Source of the DNA: DATCLS01 sp035296625
Lineage (GTDB): Bacteria; Actinomycetota; Acidimicrobiia; Acidimicrobiales; VFJN01
DNA: 64,000 nt
NCBI GenBank assembly: GCA_035296625.1
Contig: DATHAO010000069.1
Span: forward strand, 1-64,000
Direction of reading: 5' to 3'
Positions within the stretch are counted from its first letter, which is position 1; the number at the start of each line of letters is the position of its first letter. Below the pieces are notes generated by a model that made no database searches, was not told the DNA's origin, and saw nothing but the letters and a program-made list of their open reading frames with translations. Position numbers and translations under genes: made by a program. This document shows positions 33,369 to 41,510 of the stretch, one piece after another.

Positions 33369-34145
33369 ATGGCCGGACAACCTCCCAGCAACGACCGCCC
33401 TCCGCCCCCACCCGGCCCACCCCCCGGCCAGCGGCCGAGCGAACCGTGGTCGCCGCCCAGCGGCCCGGCGCCCGGTCAGCCATGGAACCCGCCGCCCGGC
33501 GGCCCGCCACCCGGGCCTGGTGGCCCGCCACCCTCCCCCGGCGCCTGGCCGAGCGTACCCCCGGGCGGCGCCGCGCCCCCGGAGGCTCCCGCGTCGGGCC
33601 CCTGGGCCGCCCCGCCCGCGGGCGGCTACGGCTACGGCGCCCCCCGCTCGGGCTACAACCTGCCCAAGGCCGGCTGGTGGTCGCGCCTGGCGGCGCTGCT
33701 CATCGACGGGGTGATCATCGGCCTGTTCTCGATCCCCGCCGTGATCGCGATCAACGCCGGCCCCACCGAGATCGAGACCTGCTCGGTCGACGAGTCGGGC
33801 GACATCCAGTTCGGTGAGCCCGACAACGCCATCTGCGAGGTGCCCACGAACGGCACGATCGCGCTGACGATCGTGCTGGGCGTGGCAGGCGCCATCGCCG
33901 GCATCGCCTACTTCGCCATCATGGACGGCAAGAGGGGCGCCACCCTCGGCAAGCAGGCGCTGGGCATCCGGGTCGCCGACGTCACCACCGGCCAGCCCAT
34001 CGGCACCGGGCGGGGCGTGGGCCGCTGGTTCGCCCGTATCCTGTCGGCCATCCCGTGCTACCTCGGCTACCTGTGGCCGCTGTGGGACCAGCAGAAGCAG
34101 GCGTTCCACGACAAGATCGTGAGCTCGGTCGTCGTCAAGAGCTGA
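33369..34145 (+). CDS. RDD-family membrane protein with proline-rich N-terminus
   Basis: The 258-residue protein has about 95 residues of proline/glycine-rich sequence (PPPPPGPPPGQRP, GGYGYGAPRSGY) and then an RDD domain: AGWWSRLAALLIDGVIIGLF as first helix with the Arg-Asp pair, a short extracytoplasmic loop with two cysteines (ETCSVDE and NAICEVP), a second helix TIVLGVAGAIAGIAYFAIM, and DGKRGATLGKQALGIRVAD. RDD proteins are poorly characterised; some take part in ion exchange. ATG 33369 is eight bases after TAGCTT (33355-33360), predicting a leaderless message. Confidence 0.88.
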   Translation: MAGQPPSNDRPPPPPGPPPGQRPSEPWSPPSGPAPGQPWNPPPGGPPPGPGGPPPSPGAWPSVPPGGAAPPEAPASGPWAAPPAGGYGYGAPRSGYNLPKAGWWSRLAALLIDGVIIGLFSIPAVIAINAGPTEIETCSVDESGDIQFGEPDNAICEVPTNGTIALTIVLGVAGAIAGIAYFAIMDGKRGATLGKQALGIRVADVTTGQPIGTGRGVGRWFARILSAIPCYLGYLWPLWDQQKQAFHDKIVSSVVVKS

Positions 34146-34181
34146 CCGACGCCCCAGACTCGTCGTCATGGAGCTGATGTC

Positions 34182-35189
34182 GTGGACGTGACCACCGTGG
34201 CCGACGACGAGGTCGTCCTGCACGACGGGGTCGTGGTGCGCCGGCACACCGGGCTCGCGCCCGACACCGACCACCTGCTCGACGGGGAGGCCGTGCGCAC
34301 GCTGCCACGGCCTCGCGGCGAGCGCCTCGCCACCGTGTGCACCGTCAACGACGTGCACTACGGCGAGGTCGAGTGCGGTCACCTCGACGGGCTAGAGGGC
34401 GGACCCATCTACCGCAGCGAGCCCGGCGCCGAGCCCTACCCCGTGCTCATGAACCGCGGCGCCATCGCAGACATGGCGGCGATCGAACCCGACGCAGTCG
34501 TCGTGAAGGGCGACCTCACGTCAATGGGCACGAAGGCCGAGTACCAGGACTTCCTCGACGCCTACGAGCCGGCGTTCGGCGAACGCCTCCTGCACGTGCG
34601 CGGCAACCACGACGCCTACCACGGCGAGCGCTTCGCCTCCGACGCGCCGGTGGCGCGCCACCTGCGGGGCGTCACGCTGGCGCTGATCGACACGTCGATC
34701 CCCTATAAGGCCTCCGGCGGGGTGTCGACCGACACGCTGGACTGGCTCGACCAGCTCGCCTCCGAGGCCGACCGGCCGGTTCTCGTGTTCGGCCACCATC
34801 ACCCGTGGAACCCGGGCTCGGCCGACCGGCCCGAGGGCTACTTCGGCATCAACCCGGACGACTCCGAGCGGCTGGTGGCGCTCGTGGCCCGCCGGCCCCG
34901 CATCGCCGGCTACTTCGCAGGCCACACCCACCGGAACCGGGTGCGGCACTTCGCCCCCACGGGCCAGGTTCCCTGGGTGGAGGTGGCGTGCGTGAAGGAC
35001 TTCCCCGGCGCCTGGGCCGAGTACCGGGTGTTCGAAGGAGGCATCCTCCAGGTCTTCCGGCGCATCTCCGCGCCCGACGCCCTGGCCTGGAGCGAGAAGA
35101 CCCGGGACATGTACGGCGGGCTCTACGCCGACTACGCCTTCGGGGAGATCGCCGACCGCTGCTTCACCATCCCAGCCCGCGTCGGCTGA
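34182..35189 (+). CDS. Calcineurin-like metallophosphoesterase
   Basis: The 335-residue protein carries the full metallophosphoesterase signature in order: VNDVHYGE (D-x-H, near residue 57), VVVKGDLTSMG (GD, near residue 110), HVRGNHDAYHG (GNHD, near residue 142), LVFGHHHPW (GHHH near residue 207) and YFAGHTHRNRVRHF (GHTHR near residue 247). It hydrolyses a phosphoester with a di-metal centre; cyclic nucleotide phosphodiesterases and purple acid phosphatase relatives share these motifs, so the substrate is open. No signal peptide. The start is probably GTG 34182; a seven-codon open frame (ATG 34168 to TGA 34191) runs across it in another frame. Confidence 0.88.
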   Translation: MDVTTVADDEVVLHDGVVVRRHTGLAPDTDHLLDGEAVRTLPRPRGERLATVCTVNDVHYGEVECGHLDGLEGGPIYRSEPGAEPYPVLMNRGAIADMAAIEPDAVVVKGDLTSMGTKAEYQDFLDAYEPAFGERLLHVRGNHDAYHGERFASDAPVARHLRGVTLALIDTSIPYKASGGVSTDTLDWLDQLASEADRPVLVFGHHHPWNPGSADRPEGYFGINPDDSERLVALVARRPRIAGYFAGHTHRNRVRHFAPTGQVPWVEVACVKDFPGAWAEYRVFEGGILQVFRRISAPDALAWSEKTRDMYGGLYADYAFGEIADRCFTIPARVG

Positions 35190-35253
35190 CCGCACGGGGT
35201 GCTGGCTGGCGCGCTTGTGCACCGGCCCGCCCATCGCCTAGGCACCTGCGGTC

Positions 35254-36417
35254 ATGAACGCGGTTCCGCCTCCCGCCCCGCTGGCCGGCCTGCGGGTGCT
35301 CGACATCGCCACCGTGATCGCCGGACCGGGTGCCGCCCGCTACCTGGCCGACTTCGGCGCGGACGTGCTCAAGGTCGAGCGACCCGACGGCGGCGACTCG
35401 TGCCGCACCATGGGTCTGCCCGTCGACCCCGACGGCACCTCGGCGTACTGGAAGCTGGTCGGGCGCAACAAGCGGTGCGCCACGCTGGACCTCAAGTCCG
35501 ACGACGGCCGCAGGGCGCTGCTCGAACTGGTCACGGACGCCCACGTGCTCATCGAGAACTTCCGCCCGGGCACGCTGGAGCGGCTCGGGCTCGGCCCGGA
35601 CGTGCTGCTGGAGCGCAACCCGGCGCTCGTGGTGCTGCGGGTGACCGGCTTCGGCCAGGACGGGCCCTACGCCGCCCGGCCCGGCTTCGCCACGTTGGCG
35701 GAGGCGATGTCGGGCTTCGCGGCCATCAACGGCGAGCCGGACGGTGGTCCGCTGTTGCCGCCGATCGCCCTGACCGACGAGGTGTCGGCGCTCGCCGGGG
35801 CGTTCGCGGTGATGGTGGCGCTGCGCTCGGGCGTGGGCCAGGTCGTCGACGTGAACCTGCTCGACTCGCTCCTGCAGTGCATGAGCCCGCTGCCCACGGC
35901 CTACGGCGCCACGGGGTTCCTGCAGCCCCGCATGGGCTCGTCGCTGCCCTACTCGGTGCCCCGGGGCACCTGGCGCTGCTCCGACGGCGAGTGGGTGGCG
36001 ATCTCGGCGTCGGCCGAGTCGGTGGGCCGGCGGGTCATGGTGTTGCTCGGACTCGGCGACCGGACCGACCTATTGACGTTCGGCGGGCGCATCGCCGCCC
36101 GCGAGGAGATCGACGACCGCATGGCCGAGTTCTGCGCCGCCCGTACCGCCGGCGAGGTGATCGCCGCCTTCGAGGCCGCGCACGCCGCCGCCGGCCACGT
36201 CCACGACATGGCGGACGTATTCGCCGACCCGCACGTCCGGGCCCGGGGGTCGATCGTCGAGGTCGACGACGTGCCGATGCAGGGCCTGGTCGCCCGCCTG
36301 TCGCGCACGCCGGGCTCCGTCCGGTGGCCGGGACGGGCGCTGGGCGCCGACGACCCGCCCCGGTGGCTCAACGAGGACCAGGAAACCGGCACGGGCGCCA
36401 GCGCGGGCGCCCGCTGA
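35254..36417 (+). CDS. CaiB/BaiF family III CoA-transferase
   Basis: The 387-residue protein begins PLAGLRVLDIATVIAGPGAARYLADFGADVLKVE (split motif RVLDIATVIAGP...FGADVLKVERP), typical of class III CoA-transferases, and continues with GRNKRCATLDLK, ENFRPGTLERLGLG, LVVLRVTGFGQDGPYA and the catalytic-region VVDVNLLDSLLQCMSP. Such enzymes move CoA between acids, as in alpha-methylacyl-CoA racemase, formyl-CoA or carnitine CoA-transferase; which acids are used here is unknown. It stands alone between the phosphoesterase and the convergent F420/flavin-type oxidase. ATG at 35254. Confidence 0.9.
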   Translation: MNAVPPPAPLAGLRVLDIATVIAGPGAARYLADFGADVLKVERPDGGDSCRTMGLPVDPDGTSAYWKLVGRNKRCATLDLKSDDGRRALLELVTDAHVLIENFRPGTLERLGLGPDVLLERNPALVVLRVTGFGQDGPYAARPGFATLAEAMSGFAAINGEPDGGPLLPPIALTDEVSALAGAFAVMVALRSGVGQVVDVNLLDSLLQCMSPLPTAYGATGFLQPRMGSSLPYSVPRGTWRCSDGEWVAISASAESVGRRVMVLLGLGDRTDLLTFGGRIAAREEIDDRMAEFCAARTAGEVIAAFEAAHAAAGHVHDMADVFADPHVRARGSIVEVDDVPMQGLVARLSRTPGSVRWPGRALGADDPPRWLNEDQETGTGASAGAR

Positions 36418-36511
36418 GCCGCCGTGAGTCCGCGCCCGGTCAACGGCGGGCAAGTGGACCGCCCGGCCGGCCGTGGACGACGAGCGATCGGGCCGGCGGC
36501 CCCGCCGGGGA

Positions 36512-37006
36512 TCAGGGCCAGGCGCGCCAGGCCGTGACGGCGATGGCGACGACGGGACCGGGCGGGCGTCGCTCGCGATACGGCGCGTACTTGGCGGCGA
36601 GCACGTCGAGGGCCCGCTCGCGCGCGGGACCGTCGTCGAGCACGCGGCCGGTGCCGTCGACCCGCACCCACCACAGGGCCGACCAGTCCTCGTCGTAGCG
36701 GTCGACGAGCAGCGACGCCGCCGGGTGGGCCCGGAGGTTGGCGAGCCGGCGCAGGGCCAGGGTCGATTTGGGCTTGGCGTCCACGGCCGACACCAGCGTG
36801 TCGCCGCCGCCCCCCGTCACGCCCGCCGCGCCGGTGACACCGGCCCCCGGGCCGCCGCCCGCGCCCACGTCGAGCCCACCGGCACCCGGACCGGGTACGA
36901 GGGCGAAGCAGCAGGGCACGACGTGAGGGCGGCCCTCGGGCGTGACGGTGGCCAGGCGGCCCACGCGGGCCTCGGCCACCCGGCGGCGCATCACGTCGGT
37001 CTCCAC
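36512..37006 (-). CDS. PPOX-class (TIGR03668-like) F420/flavin-dependent oxidoreductase
   Basis: About 164 residues with the split-barrel fold: MRRRVAEARVGRLATVTPEGRPHVVPCCFAL at the N-terminus, VDAKPKSTLALRRLANLRAHP, SLLVDRYDEDWSALWWVRVDGTG, and KYAPYRERRPPGPVVAIAV at the end. These marks fit the actinobacterial TIGR03668 family of pyridoxamine-phosphate-oxidase-like proteins thought to use F420. Between CCFAL and TLVSAVDAKP lies an insertion of about 30 glycine/alanine/valine residues that usual members lack. GTG 37006 stands seven bases after TAGCGT (37014-37019), a leaderless layout; this start excludes an arginine-rich upstream frame. Confidence 0.85.
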   Translation of the reverse strand: METDVMRRRVAEARVGRLATVTPEGRPHVVPCCFALVPGPGAGGLDVGAGGGPGAGVTGAAGVTGGGGDTLVSAVDAKPKSTLALRRLANLRAHPAASLLVDRYDEDWSALWWVRVDGTGRVLDDGPARERALDVLAAKYAPYRERRPPGPVVAIAVTAWRAWP

Positions 37007-37133
37007 CGCGGCGACGCTACGGCGGCCAGCGCCGGCGCGCCGCCGCGCCCACGCGTCGCCCACGCGCGCACACACACACCGAGCCCCCGAGCTCCGAGAC
37101 CCGAGCCCGAGCGCCGACGAAGCGCTGGACCGC

Positions 37134-37820
37134 CTACGCCATGTGGACGGGCGCGGCGCCGTCGACGGTGCCACCCTGCACCAGGACGCGGCGCATCGAG
37201 GACGACAGCTCGTCGGCGACGGCGTCGACGTCGAGCGTCTCGGGGTCGGCCATCGCCTGGCAGCTGACCCCGCGGAGGACGGCGATCCACAGCGTGGCCT
37301 GCTCGTCGGGGCGGACGTCGGGCCGGATCTCGCCGGCCTCGATGCCCTCGCGCATCCAGCCGGAGACCATGGTCCGCACCTCGCCGTGGTAGCGGTTCAC
37401 GGCCGACCGCAGGTTGGCGTCGGGGCCGAGGGCCTCCCCGAGCAGGATGTTCAGTGCCCGGGCCTGGGGCCACGGTTCCCGCAGGGTCCCCAACACGAGG
37501 CGCATCGCAGACTCGATGGCGGCGAGTCCCGAGGCGTCATCGAGGCCCAAGCTGACGAGCTCGCTGCGGATGCTGCCGGTGTAGCGGTCGACCAGGGCGC
37601 ACAGCAGCCCGGACTTCGTGCCGAACAGATAGCTGGGCAGCCCGTGGCTCACGCCGGCGGCCTTGGCGATCTCGCCGAAGCCGACGGCCGTGGTCCCCCG
37701 CTCGGCGATCAGCCGGGCGCTGGCGGCCAACAGGCGGCTCTCGGACGCCGCGCGCCGTTCGACCTGGGTTCGCCGACCTCGACCGTCGCTGTGCGGGGTG
37801 CGGGCGGCGGTGGTGGACAT
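37134..37820 (-). CDS. TetR-family transcriptional regulator
   Basis: The 228-residue protein has an N-terminal TetR helix-turn-helix: ESRLLAASARLIAERGTTAV, FGEIAKAAGVSHGLPSYLFGTKSGLL (residues 27-75). The helical ligand domain continues through LNILLGEALGPDANLRSAV and PDVRPDEQATLWIAVLRG, similar to BetI-type or fatty-acid-responsive regulators. ATG 37820 follows GGGAG with five bases between. It lies directly downstream (same strand) of the Ecm-like mutase gene by 132 bases in the opposite order of transcription, so it could regulate the neighbouring acyl-CoA genes (inference). Confidence 0.88.
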   Translation of the reverse strand: MSTTAARTPHSDGRGRRTQVERRAASESRLLAASARLIAERGTTAVGFGEIAKAAGVSHGLPSYLFGTKSGLLCALVDRYTGSIRSELVSLGLDDASGLAAIESAMRLVLGTLREPWPQARALNILLGEALGPDANLRSAVNRYHGEVRTMVSGWMREGIEAGEIRPDVRPDEQATLWIAVLRGVSCQAMADPETLDVDAVADELSSSMRRVLVQGGTVDGAAPVHMA

Positions 37821-37952
37821 CTGGCTCCCTCGTGGCGCAGGTCGCCCTCTTTCTACCCGCATCGGCCACCCCGAACGCCGGCGATCCCACGCAGCGCGGC
37901 CGGGTCACCGCTGGACCGGCACCGGCCCGGACGGGCTCGTACCGGCCCGACC

Positions 37953-39935
37953 TCAGCCGCCGCGATGGGCGACGGCGAGGTCGACGATCTCGCCCATGAT
38001 GCGGACGAGCTCGAAGTCCTTCGGCGTGTAGACGGCGGCCACGCCCCCGGCGAGCAGGGGCGTGCGGTCCTCCTCGGGGATGATGCCGCCGGCCACGATC
38101 GGGGCCTCGACGCCGCCCTGGCGCACGAGCCGCACGACATCGGGCACGAGCTCCAGGTGCGAGCCCGAGAGGATCGACAGGCCGACCACGTCGACGTCCT
38201 CCTCGACCGCCACGGCGGCGATCTCCCGGGGCGTCAACCGGATGCCCTGGTATATGACCTCGAGCCCGGCGTCTCGAGCGGCCACGGCGATCTGCTCGGC
38301 GCCGTTGGAGTGGCCGTCGAGGCCGGGCTTGGCCACCAGCAGGCGGGGCGGTCCCCCGGGCAGGGCCCGGACCCGCTCGGCGATGCCCCGCAGGCCGCTC
38401 GAGCTGCCGCCCGCCCCCGTGGCGGCGGCCACGCCGGTCGGCGCCCGGTACTCGCCGAACACGTCGCGGAGGACGCCGGCCCACTCGCCGGTCGTGCCGC
38501 CGGCGTGGGCGAGGTCGATCGTCGAGGCCATGATGTTCTCGCCCGACTCGGCGGCCTGGCGGAGCTGGTCCAGCGACCGCTTCACCGCGTCGGCGTCACG
38601 CGTCGCGCGCCACTCGACCACCTCGGCCACCGTCTGGGCCTCGAGCGCCGGGTCGACCCTGAGGATCGCCCCCTCGTCGTCGCGGGCCAGCGGCGACGGC
38701 GCGGTCTCGGTGAAGCGGTTGACGCCGACCACGGTCAGCTCGGCGTCCTCGATGTGGCGCATGCGCTCGGCGTGGCTGCGAACCAGCCGGCCCTTCAGCT
38801 CGTCGATCGCCTCGAAGGCCCCGCCGAGCGCCAGCACGTCATCGAGCTCGGCCGAGGCGGACTCGACCAGCCCGGCCGTGCGGCCCTCGACGACCTTCGA
38901 TCCCTCGAACAGGTCGGGATACTCGAGCAGGTCGCTCTCGAACGCCAGCACCTGCTGCATGCGCAGGGCCCACTGCTGGTCCCACGGGCGGGGCAGGCCG
39001 AGCGCCTCGTTCCACGCCGGCAGCTGGATCGAGCGGGCGCGCGCGTCACGGGACAGGGTGACCCCGAGCATCTCGAGGACGATGCGCTGGACGTTGTTCT
39101 CGGGCTGGGCCTCGGTGAGGCCGAGGCTGTTCACCTGCACGCCGTAGCGGAACCGCAGCGCCTTCGGATCGGTGACGCCGTAGCGCTCGCGGCCGATGCG
39201 CTCCCACATCTGGGTGAAGGCCCGCATCTTGCAGGTCTCCTCCACGAAGCGGATGCCCGAGTTGACGAAGAAGCTGATCGAGGCGAACACCTGCGGGAAC
39301 CGGTCCGCATCGACCTGGCCCGACTCGCGCACGGCGTCGAGCACGCCGACCGCGGTGGCGAGGCTGTAGGCGAGCTCCTGGGTGGGCGTGGCCCCCGCCT
39401 CCTGCAGGTGGTACGAGCACACGTTCATGGGGTTCCACTTGGGGACCCACTTGGCGCAGTAGGCGATCATGTCGACGATCAGCCGGCGCGACGGCAGAGG
39501 CGGGAAGATGTACGTGCCCCGCGACAGGTACTCCTTCACGATGTCGTTCTGCGTCGTGCCCCGCAGCGCCTTGGACTCGACGCCCTGGCGCTCGGCGTTC
39601 GCCACGTACAGCCCGAGCATCCACGCCGCCGGGGCGTTGATCGTCATCGACGTGTTCATCTCGCCCGGCGGGATGCCGTCGAGCAGCTCGGCCATGTGCC
39701 CGAGGTGGGCCACGGGCACGCCGACCTTGCCGACCTCGCCCTTGGCGAGCGGGTCGTCGGGGTCGTAGCCGGTCTGGGTCGGCAGGTCGAAGGCGATCGA
39801 CAGCCCGGTCTGACCCTTGGCCAGGTTCGTGCGGTACAGGGCGTTGCTCGCCTTGGCCGTCGAATGGCCGGAGTAGGTGCGCATGAGCCACGGGCGGTCC
39901 TTCTCGGGCAGCATCACCTCGTCCATGTCCCCCAT
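37953..39935 (-). CDS. ecm: Coenzyme B12-dependent acyl-CoA mutase, ethylmalonyl-CoA mutase type
   Basis: The 660-residue single-chain mutase has the TIM-barrel substrate domain (RTYSGHSTAKASNALYRTNL, GLSIAFDLPTQTGYDPDDP, NTSMTINAPAAWML, WNPMNVCSYHLQEAGATP) and a C-terminal B12 domain with the cobalt-coordinating histidine in KPGLDGHSNGAEQ near residue 545. The substrate-loop reading GHSTAKASN, rather than the GFSTAxESN of methylmalonyl-CoA mutase, matches Rhodobacter Ecm as I remember it, so I favour ethylmalonyl-CoA to methylsuccinyl-CoA as its reaction. ATG 39935 is eight bases after TAGCTT (39944-39949). With ccr in the same window this supports an ethylmalonyl-CoA route. Confidence 0.87.
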   Translation of the reverse strand: MGDMDEVMLPEKDRPWLMRTYSGHSTAKASNALYRTNLAKGQTGLSIAFDLPTQTGYDPDDPLAKGEVGKVGVPVAHLGHMAELLDGIPPGEMNTSMTINAPAAWMLGLYVANAERQGVESKALRGTTQNDIVKEYLSRGTYIFPPLPSRRLIVDMIAYCAKWVPKWNPMNVCSYHLQEAGATPTQELAYSLATAVGVLDAVRESGQVDADRFPQVFASISFFVNSGIRFVEETCKMRAFTQMWERIGRERYGVTDPKALRFRYGVQVNSLGLTEAQPENNVQRIVLEMLGVTLSRDARARSIQLPAWNEALGLPRPWDQQWALRMQQVLAFESDLLEYPDLFEGSKVVEGRTAGLVESASAELDDVLALGGAFEAIDELKGRLVRSHAERMRHIEDAELTVVGVNRFTETAPSPLARDDEGAILRVDPALEAQTVAEVVEWRATRDADAVKRSLDQLRQAAESGENIMASTIDLAHAGGTTGEWAGVLRDVFGEYRAPTGVAAATGAGGSSSGLRGIAERVRALPGGPPRLLVAKPGLDGHSNGAEQIAVAARDAGLEVIYQGIRLTPREIAAVAVEEDVDVVGLSILSGSHLELVPDVVRLVRQGGVEAPIVAGGIIPEEDRTPLLAGGVAAVYTPKDFELVRIMGEIVDLAVAHRGG

Positions 39936-40041
39936 CGTCCCGCAAGCTACTGATTGGTCACAACTACACGGTCACGAGCGGTCCGCCGATGTGCTACAGG
40001 CCTGGCGGCGGGACCGGCCCGACGGGGCGAGCGGACCGCGG

Positions 40042-40725
40042 TCAACGGGCAAAGGCCGGCGGCGGGGGCATCTCGACCGCCGCCCGCACGTCACGCACGT
40101 AGGCCGCGCGCGGCACCTCGACCGCTCCGAGCGAGGAGAGGTGCGGGGTGGACCACTGGACGTCGAGCAGGCGTCCCGCCGCGCCGGCCTCCCGCAACAT
40201 CTCGACGAGGCCCACGAGCGCCACCTTCGAGGCGTCGGGACGCCGGTGGAACATCGACTCACCGGCGAACAGGCCGCCGAGCGCCACGCCGTAGAGGCCG
40301 CCGGCGAGCGTGCCGTCCTCCCGGCTCCACGCCTCGACGGAGTGCACCCACCCGAGGTCGTGGAGGCGCACGTAGGCCGCCCGGACCTCGGGCGTGATCC
40401 ACCCGTGCGGGCGCCGGGGGTCGCCGCAGGCGTCGATCACCGCCTCGAACGCGGTGTCGACCCGCAGCTCGTAGCGCCGCACGCTACGGCGCAGCGACCG
40501 GGTGACGACGAGCCCGTCGAGGGGGATCACGGCGCGGGGGTCCGGCGACCACCAGCCGAGCGGGCGCCGGCCGCCGACCGGCATGGGGAACAGGCCGTGG
40601 CGGTAGGCGGCGAGAACGGTTCCCGGTTCCAGGTCGCCGCCCACCCCGACCAACCCGGAGTCGTCGGCCTGGTCGACCGGCGGGAACGCCCACGGCGTCG
40701 GGGGCGGCTCGACGGGCACGGTCAC
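40042..40725 (-). CDS. aat: Leucyl/phenylalanyl-tRNA--protein transferase
   Basis: The 227-residue enzyme adds Leu or Phe to proteins with N-terminal Lys/Arg, marking them for ClpS/ClpAP. Its signature is complete: WAFPPVDQAD, GLVGVGGDLEPGTVLAAYRHGLFP, LGWWSPDPRAVIPLDGL, DTAFEAVIDACGDP, WITPEVRAAYVRLHDLGWVHSVE, GTLAGGLYGVALGGLFAGESMF, and LLDVQWSTPHLSSLGAVEVPR. GTG 40725 is preceded by GGAGGT. The gene precedes ecm on the same strand with 106 bases between. Confidence 0.95.
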   Translation of the reverse strand: MTVPVEPPPTPWAFPPVDQADDSGLVGVGGDLEPGTVLAAYRHGLFPMPVGGRRPLGWWSPDPRAVIPLDGLVVTRSLRRSVRRYELRVDTAFEAVIDACGDPRRPHGWITPEVRAAYVRLHDLGWVHSVEAWSREDGTLAGGLYGVALGGLFAGESMFHRRPDASKVALVGLVEMLREAGAAGRLLDVQWSTPHLSSLGAVEVPRAAYVRDVRAAVEMPPPPAFAR

Positions 40726-40777
40726 CGGTCACCTCCGTTCGTGCGGGCGACGGGCGGGGCGGGACACGCGGGCCGGC

Positions 40778-41449
40778 TCACCGGCGCAATCCCATCTCGC
40801 GCGCCATGCGGTGGCCGATGACCACGGTCGCCCGCCGGTTCAGCAGGCCGGCCGCCGCCGCGCCGGTGAGCAGGGGCGCCAGCGTGGTGAGGTTCCGGGT
40901 GAAGCGACTGCGCAACGCCGCGGCGAGCTCGCGGCGGGCGCCGGGGCCGAGCGGCATGTCGCCGGGGCCAGCCGACGGGGCGAGAGCGTGGCCCGAGGTC
41001 CAGGCCAGCAGCGCGGCGCGGCTGCGGGGCAGCGGCCCGCCGGGGAGGGGCCGCCCGGCGACGTCGTGCAGCTCGACGATCAGCTTGAGCTCGACGAAGG
41101 TGACCAGCGCCGTCTCGGCCGCCAGCTCGAAGGGCACGAGGACCACGCCGGCGATCGAGAGCTGCTGGGCGGCGATGGCCGTGCCCGTGGCGGCCGCGAC
41201 GCCCGCGCTCACGCGGCCGGCCGAGCGCACCATCGAGCGCGCGAGCGCCGCGCCGGTCTGGCCGTCGTGGTGCGCCGACAGCGTGGCGGTGTCGCGGATG
41301 GGCACCCTGGGGGCCAGCTCGACGATCGTCTCGCCGAGCCATCGGCCGCTCACGACGGCGCGCCGGCCGGCCGTGCGGGCCGACCCCGCCAGCTCGGCGA
41401 TGAGCACCCGCCGGTCCGGGCCGTCGAGCGCCAGGTCTCCCTGGGCCAT
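40778..41449 (-). CDS. Conserved alanine-rich protein of unknown function
   Basis: The 223-residue protein has LAPRVPIRDTATLSAHHDGQ, a long alanine-rich hydrophobic region (GVAAATGTAIAAQQLSIAG, VVLVPFELAAETALVTFVEL), KLIVELHDVAGRPLPGG, and a C-terminal LAPLLTGAAAAGLLNRRATV. Proteins with this pattern are widespread in actinobacteria such as Streptomyces, with no assigned role; a weak likeness to EcsC-type proteins is possible. Probably membrane-associated. ATG 41449 is six bases after TAGCGT (41456-41461), a leaderless start. It lies upstream of aat by 52 bases on the same strand. Confidence 0.7.
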   Translation of the reverse strand: MAQGDLALDGPDRRVLIAELAGSARTAGRRAVVSGRWLGETIVELAPRVPIRDTATLSAHHDGQTGAALARSMVRSAGRVSAGVAAATGTAIAAQQLSIAGVVLVPFELAAETALVTFVELKLIVELHDVAGRPLPGGPLPRSRAALLAWTSGHALAPSAGPGDMPLGPGARRELAAALRSRFTRNLTTLAPLLTGAAAAGLLNRRATVVIGHRMAREMGLRR

Positions 41450-41468
41450 GCCGAGACGCTACCGGCGC

Positions 41469-41499
41469 CGGGCGCCGTCCCCGGCCGGCCCGGCGCCCG
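41469..41499 (-). terminator. Hairpin after the 3-hydroxybutyryl-CoA dehydrogenase gene
   Basis: CGGGCGCC (41469-41476) and GGCGCCCG (41492-41499) are perfectly complementary and lie 12 bases past the stop of the dehydrogenase gene, just before the -10 of the next gene. Confidence 0.5.
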
Positions 41500-41510
41500 C
41501 CGTGCGGTCG

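Noticed and set aside
36942..39953. 1003-residue open frame on the plus strand
   Set aside because: It is the complement of the Ecm-like mutase and TetR genes, both complete with motifs and starts.
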